Shown: positions 1 to 10,420, numbered from the stretch's first letter. The stretch: 64,000 bases of DNA from Arachis hypogaea (GCF_003086295.3 NC_092039.1:71071649-71135648), one strand, 5' to 3'. Made by a program: numbers and translations. The notes: generated by a model not told the origin, from the sequence alone.

Positions 1-1
1 T

Positions 2-151
2 CCGTATGTGATTACAGGAGTGTCACCATATGGATATGTTGAGCTTCAGGATATTGATTCTGACAAGAAGTTCATTGTTAATGGACAGAGAATCAAGCAC
101 TATCTTGAAGGAAATTTTGAGCAGGAATGCTCAAAACTGAGACTTGAGTGA
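2..151 (+). CDS. Retrotransposon pol C-terminus (integrase tail), partial
   Basis: Frame 2 is open from the window edge to a TGA at 149-151 and encodes about 49 residues, including GVSPYGYVEL, DSDKKFIVNGQRIKHYLEGN and a final KLRLE. The pattern of a YG.VEL segment followed by F.VNGQR.KHY is typical of the C-terminal tail of Athila-type Ty3/gypsy integrases. The same tail is found on - at 61731-61850 in the oppositely oriented copy. The catalytic core would be to the left, outside the window. The AAAGAAGCGCTTGCTGGGAGG motif follows 30 bp downstream, as it does after the pol or gag-pro reading frames of the other related elements. Confidence 0.75.
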   Translation, partial: PYVITGVSPYGYVELQDIDSDKKFIVNGQRIKHYLEGNFEQECSKLRLE

Positions 152-179
152 TTCTCAGTGAAGGTCCAGCTAAAGACAG

Positions 180-212
180 TAAAGAAGCGCTTGCTGGGAG
201 GCAACCCAGTCA
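180..212 (+). other. Conserved post-pol motif (AAAGAAGCGCT...GGGAGGCAACCCA)
   Basis: The segment AAAGAAGCGCTTGCTGGGAGG followed by CAACCCA ends in a small potential hairpin (TGGG/CCCA around AGGCAA). Closely similar copies follow the gag-pro frame of element R1 at about 36450-36479 and the pol frame of the - strand FIDEL-like element at about 61675-61705. Conservation just after the stop codon in different families suggests a cis-acting RNA or DNA signal. Its function is not known to me. Confidence 0.6.
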
Positions 213-312
213 TTAGTAGGTTGTATGATTAGTTCTTACAGAGGCAAATATCAAAAATGAAGGAATTCACAGAGTTACAGAAGGATTCAGCTCAAAAAGC
301 AGAGAAAATGAG

Positions 313-615
313 CTTACTGGCGAAAAAACGCCAGTAAGGGGCATTTTGGGCGTTAAACGCCAGAATGGGTACCATTCTGGGCGTTTAACGCCAGGAATGG
401 TGCCATTTTGGGCGTTAAACGCCAGAATGGGCACCATTCTGGGCGTTTAATGCCAGGTGTGCAGCATCCTGGGCGTTTTGAAAAAACGCCCAGTGATAAA
501 GGCTTTCTGGCGTTTAACGCCAGCCAGGGCATCTGGCTGGGCGTTAAACGCCCAAAAGGGGTAGCAATTGGGCGTTAAACGCCAGAATGGGTGCCATTCT
601 GGGCGTTTAAGGCCA
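313..615 (+). repeat. Array of short GGCGTTTAACGCC palindromes
   Basis: About nine imperfect palindromic modules lie within 300 bp, spaced about 25-60 bp. The cleanest is CTGGCGTTTAACGCCAG at 507-523, a perfect odd palindrome. Others read GGGCGTTAAACGCCAGAATG or GGGCGTTTAACGCCAGG. The modules alternate between T- and A-centred versions, so either strand would look alike to a binding protein. The same modules occur in the LTR at about 3338-3420 and in the - strand element at 59100-59220 and 61355-61540. No ORF is maintained here. Confidence 0.85.
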
Positions 616-659
616 GAAAGGTGGGGGGACCACATTTTTGTTCTCAACTCAAATTTTTT

Positions 660-968
660 TCAAACTTTCCTCTTTTTACCCATACTCTTCTACATAAATA
701 CACTTCAACCTTTCATCATTCACTTTCAAATCTTCACAAATCAAAACCATTCTTCAAATCTATTTCAAATTAATCCCAAATCTTCTTCAAAAACTCACCC
801 TTTTCTCAATTTCTTTCCATATCTTCTCAAATCTCCTTTCAAATCTCTCTTTTTTTTTCGAAAAAACTCTCCCCCTCACCTTATAAATTCGTGTTTGGCT
901 TCCTCTTTCCACCATACCATTCGAATTTCCTCTTCCTCTCTCTCTCTCTTATCTTCTTTCTTCTCTTT
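660..968 (+). promoter_or_regulatory. Possible internal promoter and CT-rich leader of the accessory ORF
   Basis: A TATA-like CTACATAAATAC at 690-701 is followed by about 270 bp of strongly pyrimidine-rich, A/C/T-only leader without long ORFs, ending at the hairpin at 969-986. This composition resembles a plant 5' UTR. The palindrome array sits directly upstream, and the accessory ORF starts 340 bp downstream. Element R1 has the same layout (TATA at 37023 and 37124, ORF at 37280). Promoter activity is inferred from composition only. Confidence 0.4.
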
Positions 969-1004
969 TTGCTTGAGGACAAGCAAAACCTCTAAGTTTG
1001 GTGT
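969..1004 (+). other. Hairpin TTGCTTGAGGACAAGCAA plus AAGTTTGGTGT
   Basis: 969-986 is a perfect 7-bp inverted repeat (TTGCTTG / CAAGCAA) around AGGA. It is followed at 994-1004 by AAGTTTGGTGT. The identical pair recurs immediately before the 3' LTR of this element and of R1 and R2, and at an internal site in R2. Here it lies 39 bp before the accessory-ORF ATG. Confidence 0.75.
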
Positions 1005-1042
1005 GCTTTTCCGTGATCACTAAGCCAAGATTCATCAAGATC

Positions 1043-1897
1043 ATGGCTCCTAAAGGAAAACAAACCAACTCAAGAGGAAAGAAAGAGACTAATCCAAAGA
1101 ATCTTTGGAATCAAGAGAAGTTCTTAACCAAAGAACATGAAGACCATTATCACAAAATAATGGGTCTGAGGTCAGTGATCCCGGAAGTTAAATTTGATCT
1201 GAAAGAAAATGAATATCCGGAGATCCAAGAGCAAATTCGAAACAGAGGATGGAAAGTTCTGACCAATCCTGAAATAAAGGTTGGAAGGAACATGGTTCAG
1301 GAATTCTACTCTAATCTGTGGCTAACAGATAAGCAGAGAATGACTGGAACTGCTTACCATACCTACAGAACCATGGTCAGAGGGAAAGTTATGTACTTCC
1401 ATCTGGACAAAATAAGAGAAATCTTCAAACTACCTCAACTGCAAGATGATCCTGACTCCTTCAATAGGAGGATGGTGAGAGTAGATAAAGGGTTGGATCA
1501 AGTTCTAGAGGACATATGCCTCCCTGGGACTAAGTGGATAACCAATTCAAAGGGTGTCCCAAACCAACTCAAGAGGGGAGACCTCAAGCCAATTGCAAGA
1601 GGGTGGCTAGACTTTATTGGGAGTTCCATATTGCCCACTAGCAACCGTTCTGAGGTCACCATCAAGAGAGCAGTGATGATTCATTGCATTATGCTTGGAA
1701 AAGAAGTGGAAGTCCATCATGTGATTGCTTGTGAGATCTACACAATTGCAAATAAGAATTCCACTGTAACCAAATTGGCTTATCCAAGCCTGATCTCCTT
1801 GCTCTGTAAAGAGGCTGGAGTGAAGATGGAAGCAGATGAATTCATACCTATTGAACATCCAATCACCAAGAAGTCAATGGAAGGACAAGGGGCGTGA
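1043..1897 (+). CDS. Retrotransposon accessory ORF, putative plant transposon protein domain
   Basis: An uninterrupted 284-aa ORF starts at the ATG at 1043 (MAPKGKQTNSRGKK); the frame is open slightly upstream but without an earlier ATG. It has a basic N-terminus, then a folded-looking region with SNLWLTDKQRMTG, RGKVMYFHLDKIREIFKLP, KRGDLKPIARGWLDFIGSSI and SEVTIKRAVMIHCIMLGKEV. It is clearly homologous to the R1 ORF at 37280 (shared RGDL.P.A.GW...SILP..N.SEV..KRA.M..C.M). I associate this family with the Pfam 'putative plant transposon protein' group found in legume retroelements. The biochemical role is unknown. It occupies the env-like position between pol and the 3' LTR and has no signal peptide or membrane segment. 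The copy has no nonsense codons. Confidence 0.75.
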   Translation: MAPKGKQTNSRGKKETNPKNLWNQEKFLTKEHEDHYHKIMGLRSVIPEVKFDLKENEYPEIQEQIRNRGWKVLTNPEIKVGRNMVQEFYSNLWLTDKQRMTGTAYHTYRTMVRGKVMYFHLDKIREIFKLPQLQDDPDSFNRRMVRVDKGLDQVLEDICLPGTKWITNSKGVPNQLKRGDLKPIARGWLDFIGSSILPTSNRSEVTIKRAVMIHCIMLGKEVEVHHVIACEIYTIANKNSTVTKLAYPSLISLLCKEAGVKMEADEFIPIEHPITKKSMEGQGA

Positions 1898-2934
1898 ACT
1901 CCAAGAAACGCCAAAAGCTCTCATCTCAAGTTGAGGGAGCATCCACTTCTCAAAATCAAGGTTGTTGAGTCCTAACTCTGTGAAAACCTCTATCATTAGG
2001 AGCCTATGTTTTGCGTTTTTATCTTCTTCTGTTTTGCTTTATTTTTTTCTCTAGTCTCATTCTATATCTATTTTTGAGTCTTGTTTTAATTCATAATTAA
2101 TAAAATTGAATTTTTATGCCTTGAAGATATGAATGTCCTATGAATCCATCACCTCTCTTAAATGAAAAATGCTTTAATCACAAAAGAACAAGAAGTACAG
2201 GATTTCAAAATTTATCATTGAAACTAGTTGAATTAGTTTGATGTGGTGACAATACTTTTTGTTTTCTGAATGAATGCTTGAACAGTGCATATGTCTCTTG
2301 AATTTGTTGTTTTGAGAATGTTAAAATTGTTGGCTCTTGAAAGAATGAGGAAAAAGAGAACTGTTATTGAGGATCTAAAATCATTAGACTGATTCTTGAA
2401 GCAAGAAAAAGCAGTGGATACAAAAAAAAATTTCGAAAAAAAAAAAGAAAAGAGAAGAAGAAAAGAAAAAGAAAAAGAAAAGAAATAAAGTTGTGATCCA
2501 AGGCAACAAGAGTGTGCTTAAGAACCCTGGACACCTCTAATTGGGGACTTTAGCAAAGCTGAGTCACAATCTGAAAAGGTTCACCCAATTATGTGTCTGT
2601 GGCATGTATGTATCCGGTGGTAATACTGGAAGACAGAGTGCTTTGGGCCACAGCCAAGACTCATACACTAGCTATGTTCAAGAATCATTATGCTCAACTA
2701 AGAGAATCAATAACACTATCTGAGTTCTGAGTTCTTATAGATGCCAATCATTCTGAACTTCAAGGGATAGAGTGAGATGCCAAAACTGTTCGGAGGCAAA
2801 AAGCTACTAGTCCCGCTCATCTAATTGGAACTATGTTTCCTTGATATTTTGGAGTCTATAGTATATTCTCTTCTTTTTATCCTATTTTGATTTTTAGTTG
2901 CTTGGGGACAAGCAACAATTTAAGTTTGGTGTTG
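1898..2934 (+). other. Retrotransposon 3' non-coding region
   Basis: No credible coding sequence. It contains a T-rich stretch, a purine-rich low-complexity tract at about 2405-2490 (A/G only over long runs), and the conserved motif with TGTCTGTGGCATGTATGTAT at about 2591-2629. It ends with a hairpin TTGCTTGGGGACAAGCAA at 2898-2915 and AAGTTTGGTGT at 2922-2932, abutting the LTR at 2935. The last two elements are shared with R1, R2 and the - strand FIDEL-like copy. Confidence 0.6.
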
Positions 2935-4466
2935 TGATGAGCGGATAATTTGTATGCTTTTTGGCATTGTTTTTAGTATGTTTTTAGTATGATCTAGTTA
3001 GTTTTTAGTATATTTTTATTAGTTTTTAGCTAAAATTCACTTTTCTGGACTTTACTATGAGTTTGTGTGTTTTTCTGTGATTTCAGGTATTTTCTGGCTG
3101 AAATTGAGGGTCCTGAGCAAAAATCTGATTCTGAGACCAAAAAGGACTGCAGATGCTATTGGATTCTGACCTCCCTGCACTCGAAGTGGATTTTCTAGAG
3201 CTACAGAAGCCCAATTGGCGCGCTCTCAACGGCATTGGAAAGTAGACATCCTGGGATTTCCAGCAATATATGATAGTCCATACTTTGCCCAAGATTTGAT
3301 GGCCCAAACCGGCGTGGCAAATCAGCCTCAGAAATTCCAGCGTTAAACGCCGGAACTGGCATGAAACTTGGAGTTAAACGCCCAAACTGGCATGAGAACT
3401 GGCGTTTAACTCCAGAAAACGTCTCTACACATAAAAGCTTCAATGCTCAGCCCAAGCACACACCAAGTGGACCCAGAAGTGGATTTTTACGTCATTTACT
3501 CATTTCTGTACACCCTAGGCTACTAGTTTACTATTAATAGGATCATTTGACATTGTATCGAAACCTTATGACCTCATGACACTTTTACACCTTTCTTTGT
3601 GTACTTTCCACGGCATGAGTCTCTAAACCCCATGGTTGGGGGTGAGGAGCTCTGCTGTGTCTTGATGGATTAATGCAATTACTACTGTTTCTCATTCAAT
3701 CATGCTTGCTTCCATTCTAAGATAATACTTGTTCTTAATCCGGATGAATGTGATGATCTGTGACAATCATCATCATTCTCAATCATGAACGTGTGACTGA
3801 CAACCACCTCCGTTCTACCTTAGATTAAGTAGTTATCTCTTGGATTCTTTAATCGGAATCTTCGTGGTATAAGCTAGGACTGATGGCGGCATTCAAGAGA
3901 ATCCGGAAGGTCTAAACCTTGTCTGTGGTATTCTGAGTAGGATTCGATGATTGAATGACTGTGACGTGCTTCAATCTCCTGAAGGCGGGGCGTTAGTGAC
4001 AGACGCAAAAGAATCACTGGATTCAATTCCAGCCTGATTGAGAACCGACAGATGAATTCCGCTATGCTGTGACAGAGCATATGCAATCGCTTTCACTGAG
4101 AGGATGGGAGGTAGCCATTGACAACGGTGAAACCCTACATACAGCTTGCCATGGAAGGAGACTTGCGTGTTTGAAGAAGAAGACAGTAGGAAAGCAGAGA
4201 TTCAGAAGATGGAGCATCTCCAAACCTCAACCTATTCTCCATTACTGCAAAACAAGTAATCATTTCATGTTCTCTTGCTTTTCACAATCAATCCTGATAA
4301 TTTCTGATATCCTGACTAAGATTTACAAGATAACCATAGCTTGCTTCAAGCCGACAATCTCTGTGGGATCGACCCTTGCTCATGCAAGGTATTACTTGGA
4401 CGACCCAGTACACTTGCTAGTTAGTTGTGCGGGATTGCAAAAGTGTGATTGCAATTTCGTGCACCA
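2935..4466 (+). repeat. FIDEL-like LTR (3' LTR)
   Basis: A 1532-bp LTR from TGATGAGCGG to GTGCACCA (TG...CA ends). It contains palindromic GCGTTAAACGCC-type modules at 3338-3420 upstream of a weak TATA-like site (about 3530). The U5 end reads CTGTGGGATCGACCC, which resembles the U5 ends of R1 and R2. The 1539-bp LTR at 58046-59584 is the same family in reverse orientation. Preceded by the hairpin/AAGTTTGGTGT cassette. Confidence 0.85.
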
Positions 4467-4563
4467 GTTGGTCAAGATCATAAGCTTTTTCTTCAGAGGA
4501 AGCTTCTTGAGCGTTGCAAGCTGCAGCTTGTATTCCAATTAAATGCTAAGAGATTATATTGAC

Positions 4564-5330
4564 CTACTCAGTCAAGATCTTGTTCTGAGCTAGTATGGCA
4601 TTCAGAGTGTCAACTTCAAGAACTCTTTTCTTCTGAGCTACCCCATTATTCACAGGGTTTCTCTTAGAAGTGTACATGAATTGGTTGTTTGCAACCATCT
4701 CATTGAGTTCTCTTACTTCTGCAGGCATTTTCTTCAAGTGGAGTGATCCACCTACAGAGTTGTCCAATGATATTTTAGACATCTCAGATAGACCATCATA
4801 GAAGATACCTAGGATAGACCATTCTCCTGATCAGTTGCTTGTATCTTTCCTAAGTTTCATAGAGGGATTCACTTTCTTTTTGTCTGAAGGTTTGAACTTC
4901 CACTCTGATTTTTCTCAATTTCTGAGTAGGAAAGAATTTGGCCAAGAAAGCATTGACCAATTTTTTCCAAGAGTCTAAGCTTTCTTTAGGTTGAAAATCC
5001 AAAGATATTTTAGCTTTGTCTCTAACAGCAAAGGGAAAGAGCATAAGTCTGTAGATCTCAGGATCCACTCTATTGGTCTTAACAGTGTCACAAATTTGCG
5101 AGAATTTCGACAGGAATTGGTGTGGATCTTCCAGTGAAAGTCCATGGAACTTGCAATTCTGTTGCAGAAGAGACACTAACTGAGGGTTAAGCTCAAAGTT
5201 GTTAGCTCTAATGGAAGGTATGGAGATACTTCTTCCATAGAAATCAGAGGTAGGTATGGTGTAGTCACCGAGAACCTTTCTTGCATCTCCTCTATTATTA
5301 GCATTGTCTGCCATTTCTTCAGCTTCTTGT
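4564..5330 (-). pseudogene. Ty3/gypsy gag remnant, antisense
   Basis: On - an ATG at 5314 opens MADNANNRGDARK..., followed by the gag core: RANNFELNPQLVSLLQQNC, EDPHQFLSKFSQICDTVK, YRLMLFPFAVRDKAK, LVNAFLAKFFPTQK and VQTFRQKESESLYET, then a stop. Sequence further left in another frame (4782-4564) continues the gag tail (DNSVGGSLHLKKMPAEV..., ILAQNKILTE). It aligns well with the intact R1 gag (NNFEIKPQLIILVQNNCSF... RLLLFPFSLRDKASKW). Pol is absent. The remnant is bounded by the FIDEL-like LTR on the left and the Tat-like LTR at 5454, so it is a fragment of an older element broken by later insertions. Confidence 0.75.
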
Positions 5331-5453
5331 TCGAGAATTTTTGAGGTTTCATCCGGAGTGTTCTACTTTAACTTGTTGTAAATACCTCCTTAGAGTTTTC
5401 TCAGGTTAAGGATCAGGTTTAAAGAGAGACTATTTATCTTTGTTCTTGGTCAT

Positions 5454-5998
5454 TGTTCATACCCTGGGTCGAACAGTCCGATCCGGAATGTTCTACTGAT
5501 GAGACGACCGACCTCTTCAGGTCAGGACAATCCGACCTCTCCTCAAAGAGCTCGGCCAAATCACCAGGAAAAACCCAAAAAGGGCCCAAATAGAGGAACA
5601 CGACCTAAATCCAAAGGCAGCTCAAGCCTATAGAGATAATGGCGGTTCCCTTGAACACAAGATGACCTCACTCAAAGATAAGATAAGATAAGATAAAGAT
5701 AACTAACTTATCTTATCTAAGAAGGTCGCTCTATACCATTATAAATACACTGGAGCACCCAGGTATAACTCATACTCTGATTCTACCAAAAACCTGCTTA
5801 ATACCCTTGCAAACTTAAGCATCGGAGTCCCTTGCAGGTACGACCACCCTCCGGTGATGAAGGATCAGCAACATTGCCGTTCCAACCAGTCGGACACGAT
5901 AGCTCTGGCCGCCATGCACAAGCCGGACACGTAATCTTCTATCAGTACAAAAGATCTCATCTGAGATCAACCTACAGTTTCAGGTAACCCTCGGAACA
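5454..5998 (+). repeat. Tat-like 5' LTR
   Basis: 545 bp, TGTTCATACC to CTCGGAACA. Contains a GATAAGATAAGATAA microrepeat with its complement (stem-forming) near 5680-5720 and a TATA-like CATTATAAATACACTGG at about 5738. It aligns with 9908-10420 and, reversed, with 54680-55191. Confidence 0.8.
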
Positions 5999-5999
5999 T

Positions 6000-6017
6000 T
6001 GGCGCTGTTGGCGGAGA
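6000..6017 (+). other. Primer-binding-site-like sequence
   Basis: TGGCGCTGTTGGCGGAGA begins 1 bp after the 5' LTR. It matches the complement of plant tRNA-Asp 3' end (TGGCGCCGTTGCCGGGGA) at 15 of 18 positions. Position and similarity support a decayed PBS; the exact primer tRNA is uncertain. Confidence 0.5.
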
Positions 6018-6039
6018 ACCTGAAAGTCATCCCACCACC

Positions 6040-7461
6040 ATGGCGGATGACCATGACAACGACCACACCTCAGATCTAGAAGAAAAAATGACACATAAAA
6101 ACGCAGACACTACCTCAAAAGATACTTCCTAAAACAACAACAAGAAGAACTCCCCAAACGAGGGAGCCATGGATGCATTTCAAGACCGGTTGAAACAACT
6201 CGAGGAAGAAGCCCTACGCCAATGAGAGGTCGAGAAGGACCTACAAAGGGAATTAAGGCGACACCGGGAATTGGAGAATAAACTCCTAAAACTTGAGGCC
6301 GGTGTCAAGACGAAAGCCAGCCGATCCACTCCTAAACGTAGCAATCGCAAGGAGCAAGATCCATTCGGCAAGGAGATCAGGAAGACGAAAATCCCAAAGG
6401 ACTTTAAACTCCCAGACATGACCTTATACGACAGCACTACAGATCCCAGCCATCATCTTAGCAACTTCAGAAGCAGAATGTATCTCACCGACGCCTCAGA
6501 TGCAGTTCGTTGCAAATCATTTCCAACTACTTTAACAAAAACAGAAATTAGATGGTTCAACAACCTCCCTGCTAGGTCCATCTCAAGTTTTGACAACATG
6601 GCTAAGAAATTCCTGGCCAGATTCTCCATCCAAAAAGACAAAGCTAAACATGCTCCGAGCTTACTGGGAATTAGGCAAGGAGAACGGGAAACCCTGCATA
6701 ACTACATGGAAAGATTCAACAAGACATGCATGGATATACAGAACCTGCCAATAGAAGCCGCTATCATGGGCCTCATTAATGGCTTACGAGAAGGGCTCTT
6801 TAGTCAATCTATATCAAAGAAGTACCCCACATCTCTGAATGAGGTGCAGGAACGAGCGAAAAAATACATCAACATGGAGGAAAACTCCCGATTAGGAGAG
6901 ACCTCGAAAGTCGGGTTCACCCCCCGGGATAAAGATAAAGATTCTAGAAAGAAGGAAGATCGACATGGAGAGAAAATAAAAAAATATCACAATTACACCC
7001 CTCTTCGGGTGTCTCTTGTGGATGTATACAGAGAGGTTTGCAACAAGAAAAAAATACCACCAGCTCGACCACTCAAAGGCAAAACAGGAGGAAGAAACTG
7101 GGCTGAATATTGCGAATACCATCGGATCTGCAGGCACTCCACCAATGAGTGTTTCGACTTAAAAAATGTCATAGAAAAGCTCATACGAGAAGGAAACCTA
7201 GATCGATATCTATCCACCCATGATGATGAACAAAGAAAAAGAAGAAGAGCAGAAGATGTCGAACCAACCGCGCGATCATCTCGAATGCCAGAAAGACATG
7301 TCCACATGATACATGGCGGATTTGCCGAGGGGGATCTCCAAATCATCTCGCAAAAGACATCTCAAAGGCGTTTATCACGTCGCAAGAAAGGAGGAAGCAC
7401 CCGACATCCCGATGATCACTTTTACCAAGGAAGATGCATCCGGCGTCACATCAGGGGATGA
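6040..7461 (+). pseudogene. Tat-like gag pseudogene
   Basis: The frame opens with the ATG at 6040 (MADDHDNDHTSDLEEK) and is closed by TAA near 6130 and TGA near 6223, then reads through the gag core: PKDFKLPDMTLYDSTTDPSH, FPTTLTKTEIRWFNNLPARS, MAKKFLARFSIQKDKAK, LHNYMERFNKTCMDIQNLP, MGLINGLREGLFSQS. A late CxxHxxxxHxxxxC-like stretch (EYCEYHRICRHSTNECFDL) resembles the segment usually found here. The frame is lost near 7330, where protease continues in the next frame. Two C-to-T-type nonsense changes and a frameshift make it non-functional. Confidence 0.8.
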
Positions 7462-8521
7462 CTATCCCATGGTCATCACTATTATACTGGCAAACGCAAA
7501 TCTTCACCGCACGTTGATAGACCAAGGGAGCTCTGCCGATATCTTATTCAAAACTGCTTTCGACAAACTCGGCCTGGAAGAAAAAGAACTCAGAGCATAT
7601 CCGGACAGCCTGTTCGGGCTAGGAGATACCCCAGTTCAACTGATGGGATACATCTCGCTCCACACAACTTTCGGAAAAGGAAGTCAGTCAAGAACACTCA
7701 AAATAGATTATATCGTAGTCGATGTAAGTTCAGCCTATAATGCCCTAATAGGTCAGACAACATTAAATCAGCTCAGCGCAATAGTCTCGACTCTGCATCT
7801 ATGCATAAAGTTCCCAACTGCAGGAGGAATAGCCACGATAAAGGCATATCAGAAGATGGCGCGCCGCTATTACAACGAAAGTCTAAACCTCAGAGGCAGA
7901 GGAGAAGAATTCCACACAATTGAGCTCGGTGGAGTTCAGAGGTGGGAAGAGCTCCGCCCACAACCTGAAGGAGAAATAGAGAAAATCCAGATCGGGGATA
8001 CTCCGGACCAAACAACCAATATCGACACACTCCTAAAAGGAGACATAAAAGAATCACTCATACAGTTTTTACGAGACAACGCCGACCTCTTTGCGTGGAA
8101 AGCCGCAGACATGCCAGGCATAGATCCCAAATTAATGTGCCACAAGCTAGCAGTCTACCCAGGATCTCGGCCGGTACAATAAAGGCGTAGAAACCTAGGA
8201 CCAGAACGCTCTCAAGCTGTGGAAGAACAGGTACGAGCTCTACTGGAGGCAGGTTTCATAAGAGAAGTCAAATACCTGCTATGGCCTGCTAATGTCGTAT
8301 TTGTAAAAAAGTTAAACGGAAAATGGAGAATGTGCACTGATTATACAGATCTCAACAAAGCCTGCCTGAAAGATCCTTATCCGCTCCCAAACATCGACAC
8401 TCTGGTAGATGCCTCCTCCGGATATAAATACCTCTCCTTCATGGATGCATACTCAGGATATAACCAAATCCCAATATACCCACCCGACCAAGAAAAAACC
8501 TCATTCTTAACCCCAAAGGCA
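7313..8521 (+). pseudogene. Tat-like protease and truncated reverse transcriptase
   Basis: The frame at 7313-8182 encodes a retropepsin-like region: LIDQGSSADILF (the catalytic D.GSSAD segment, with Gln where Ser is more usual), FGLGDTPVQLMGYI and YNALIGQTTLNQLSA. It continues to LFAWKAADMPGIDPKLMCHKL, the usual RT-proximal linker. After a TAA at 8180 the same frame resumes (8219 on) with RT: EQVRALLEAGFIREVKY, NGKWRMCTDYTDLNKACLKD, YPLPNIDTLVDASSGYKYLS, FMDAYSGYNQI and QEKTSFLTPKA. Homology ends abruptly near 8521, before the YxDD box. RNase H and integrase are absent. Confidence 0.8.
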
Positions 8522-8524
8522 AAC

Positions 8525-8908
8525 AAGCTGAAAAATCTTGATGAAACCCCACGAATTCAGATGGAGCTACGAAGGGGCTACGTTACAAGACCATAGTAGG
8601 TCAGTCTCAAAAGAGGTAAAATGAAAGTTGATGTTCATTTGGCCAAAAAAGAAATCATAAGCATAGAAGAAGGGACGTTCCCCTTGGGTCAGGACCGGGA
8701 AGCAAACTCTATCACCAGAATCGGGTGCTACTAACTCGTAATTGCTCTCCTGATCCTCACTGCTACAGACATGATGATGCCTTCTAAGCGTCACACAAAA
8801 TTCAGAATCGGCTAAAGAAACACACAGCAAGACAAGAGAGTCCAGCCAATCGGACATCCCTTTAGGAACCACAGGAGATGCCTCGACAATGTTTTTTTAG
8901 GAAGACAT
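8525..8908 (-). pseudogene. Antisense accessory ORF remnant of the Tat-like element
   Basis: On - the ATG at 8908 is followed by TAA at codon 4, then an otherwise open frame: PKGMSDWLDSLVLLCVSLAD, SEFCVTLRRHHHVCSSEDQ, ERPFFYAYDFFFGQMNI and FETDLLWSCNVAPS. It is near-identical to the fuller + strand copy at 56161, where one codon of this stretch is TAG. Antisense placement relative to gag-pol is a known feature of Tat-lineage elements. I associate the domain with the 'putative gypsy type transposon' Pfam family. Only the N-terminal fifth remains; the rest was lost in the deletion that joins it to RT at 8521-8530. Confidence 0.7.
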
Positions 8909-9907
8909 GGCCAACAAGTCCTACAAACAAGAAAAATATTGGATTACTAAAAAAGGTAGAAACATCCCAGATCAAATCAAAACCACTCGGACAACACAAT
9001 CCAGCGCCAGTATAACAGATAAAAAGGAAAACCCCTGGACACAACCCAAGGTCCAGGGGCATCCTTTCGAGGCAATGACAGAGTAAGGTTTCAGAAAAAC
9101 ACTACAAAGACAAAACTCTCTCCCAAGCAAACAACATCCCGAGGAGAAAAAGGCGAAAGTCAAGGAAAAGTCATCAAACAAAAACAAAATCATTAATGGA
9201 GCAAACAAAGTTATCAAAGGAGCAACCTTTTTCAAAACAGCAGTACGGAAACCAACGACAGACACACGAAACCCCAAAAGAAGCCAAAACCAGGAAAATC
9301 ACTCAAAGCATACATAAGGACGAAAGAAGACCAAGAAGCAGGCGTCACAGCAGTAAACCAAGCAGAAAAACAAGAAAAAAGGTTCAAGCTTTCTAACATA
9401 CAAAATCAGAGCATCGTCAAAAATAAAAAACAAAGCACCAGAAATAAACAGTGAAGAGAAAGCAAAGACCAACCTGGAAGAAAGAAGAAAAGCTTTGAAA
9501 GAAAAGGAGCAGCGAAGAATCGACCACGAAGCGGAAGTACCAAGCGAATGCCAAAACATCACAAAAAGAAAACGAGAAATGCAGGACAGGAAACGGCGAG
9601 AAAGAAGGGAAGTTACAGGAAAAAGAAAACCGTCTCTTGGATACAAAATTTGAATAAAGGAAACCAAGAGAAAATGGGGCATTAAAAACAATTAATGAAT
9701 GCATTAAAACCCTCGCACATTCCCAAGGCTAGGACGCTAATACAAAAGCACGCGCTCTCAGAGGAAGCAAAACGTTCCGCATTCAAAAAGGAACTCTACA
9801 AAGATAAAGTCGACAAAATGCTCGAGTTCGGCTCCACCCGAGAAGGTTCGAAGTCCTAAAAACTAAGACTCTACCTCCAAAAGAAGACCGAGCTCGAGCA
9901 GGGACAC
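8909..9907 (+). other. Tat-like 3' non-coding region
   Basis: Collinear, reversed, with 55192-56160. It is the upstream region of the antisense accessory ORF. Very purine-rich on +; the Phe/Leu/Ser-rich antisense frames seen here are composition artefacts. It ends in a purine-rich stretch (about 9893-9907) next to the 3' LTR that could serve as the polypurine tract. Confidence 0.6.
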
Positions 9908-10420
9908 TGTTCATACCTTGGGTCGAGCTGTCCGACCCGGGATGTTCTACGGACAAAGCGACCGACCTCTTCAGGTCAGGACGACCTGACCTCTTCTCAA
10001 AGAGCTCGGCCAAGTCACAGGAAAGCCCAATAAGGGGCCCAAACAGAGGAACACGTCCCGAATCCAAGGGCAACCCAAACCTGTAGAGATAAAGGTGGTT
10101 CCCTTGAAGATAAGATGACCTCACTCAAAGATAAAATAAGATAAGATAAGATAACTATCTTATCTCCAAAGAAGGTCACTCTATGCCATTATAAATACAC
10201 TAGAGCACACAGGTATAACTTATACTCTGATTCTACTCAATACCTACTTAATACCCTTGCTAACTTAAGCATCTCGGAGTCCCTTGCAGGTACCCCCCAC
10301 CCTCCGGGGACGAAGAAATCAGCACCACCAACAAGTCCAACAAATCGGATACAACCGTTCCGACCAGCACAGAAGATCTCATCTGAGATCGACCTACAGT
10401 TTCAGGTAACCTTCGAAGCA
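9908..10420 (+). repeat. Tat-like 3' LTR
   Basis: 513 bp, from TGTTCATACCTTGGG to ACCTTCGAAGCA. Shares with the 5' LTR the CGACCTCTTCAGGTCAGGAC segment, the GATAAGATAAGATAA tract and a CATTATAAATACAC TATA-like site. Several substitutions and indels separate the two LTRs, and their flanks do not form a target-site duplication. Confidence 0.8.

Larger units (their letters stand above)
1..4466 (+). mobile_element. FIDEL-like Ty3/gypsy (Athila-type) LTR retrotransposon, 3' part
   Basis: The left edge cuts into an LTR retrotransposon. In order: the last codons of pol, a non-coding region with a palindrome array, a leader with a TATA-like site, an accessory ORF, a long 3' non-coding region, a hairpin plus AAGTTTGGTGT, and a 1.5-kb LTR beginning TGATGAGCGG and ending GCACCA. 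The LTR matches what I know of the abundant Arachis FIDEL family. A related copy in opposite orientation occupies 58046-64000. The 5' half lies outside the window, so target-site duplication and LTR divergence cannot be assessed. Confidence 0.85.
5454..10420 (+). mobile_element. Tat-like Ty3/gypsy retrotransposon, internally deleted
   Basis: LTRs of 545 bp (5454-5998) and 513 bp (9908-10420) begin TGTTCATACC and end near AACCCTCGGAACA or AACCTTCGAAGCA. Between them lie a PBS-like site, decayed gag, protease, the N-terminal part of RT, then an abrupt switch at about 8525 to the antisense accessory gene typical of Tat-lineage elements. RNase H and integrase are missing. The bases flanking the two LTRs differ (GTCAT left, AGACT right) and the left flank is a gag remnant while the right flank is not. 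This suggests a rearrangement or recombination between copies. A second member lies on - at 54680-58045. Confidence 0.8.

Noticed and set aside
313..615. Regular repeats with spacers resembling a CRISPR array
   Set aside because: Repeats are variable palindromes, spacers are similar to one another, and the context is a plant retrotransposon.
8972..9704. Overlapping Phe/Leu/Ser-rich antisense frames that look like membrane proteins
   Set aside because: They translate a purine-rich non-coding region of the Tat-like element; composition explains them.
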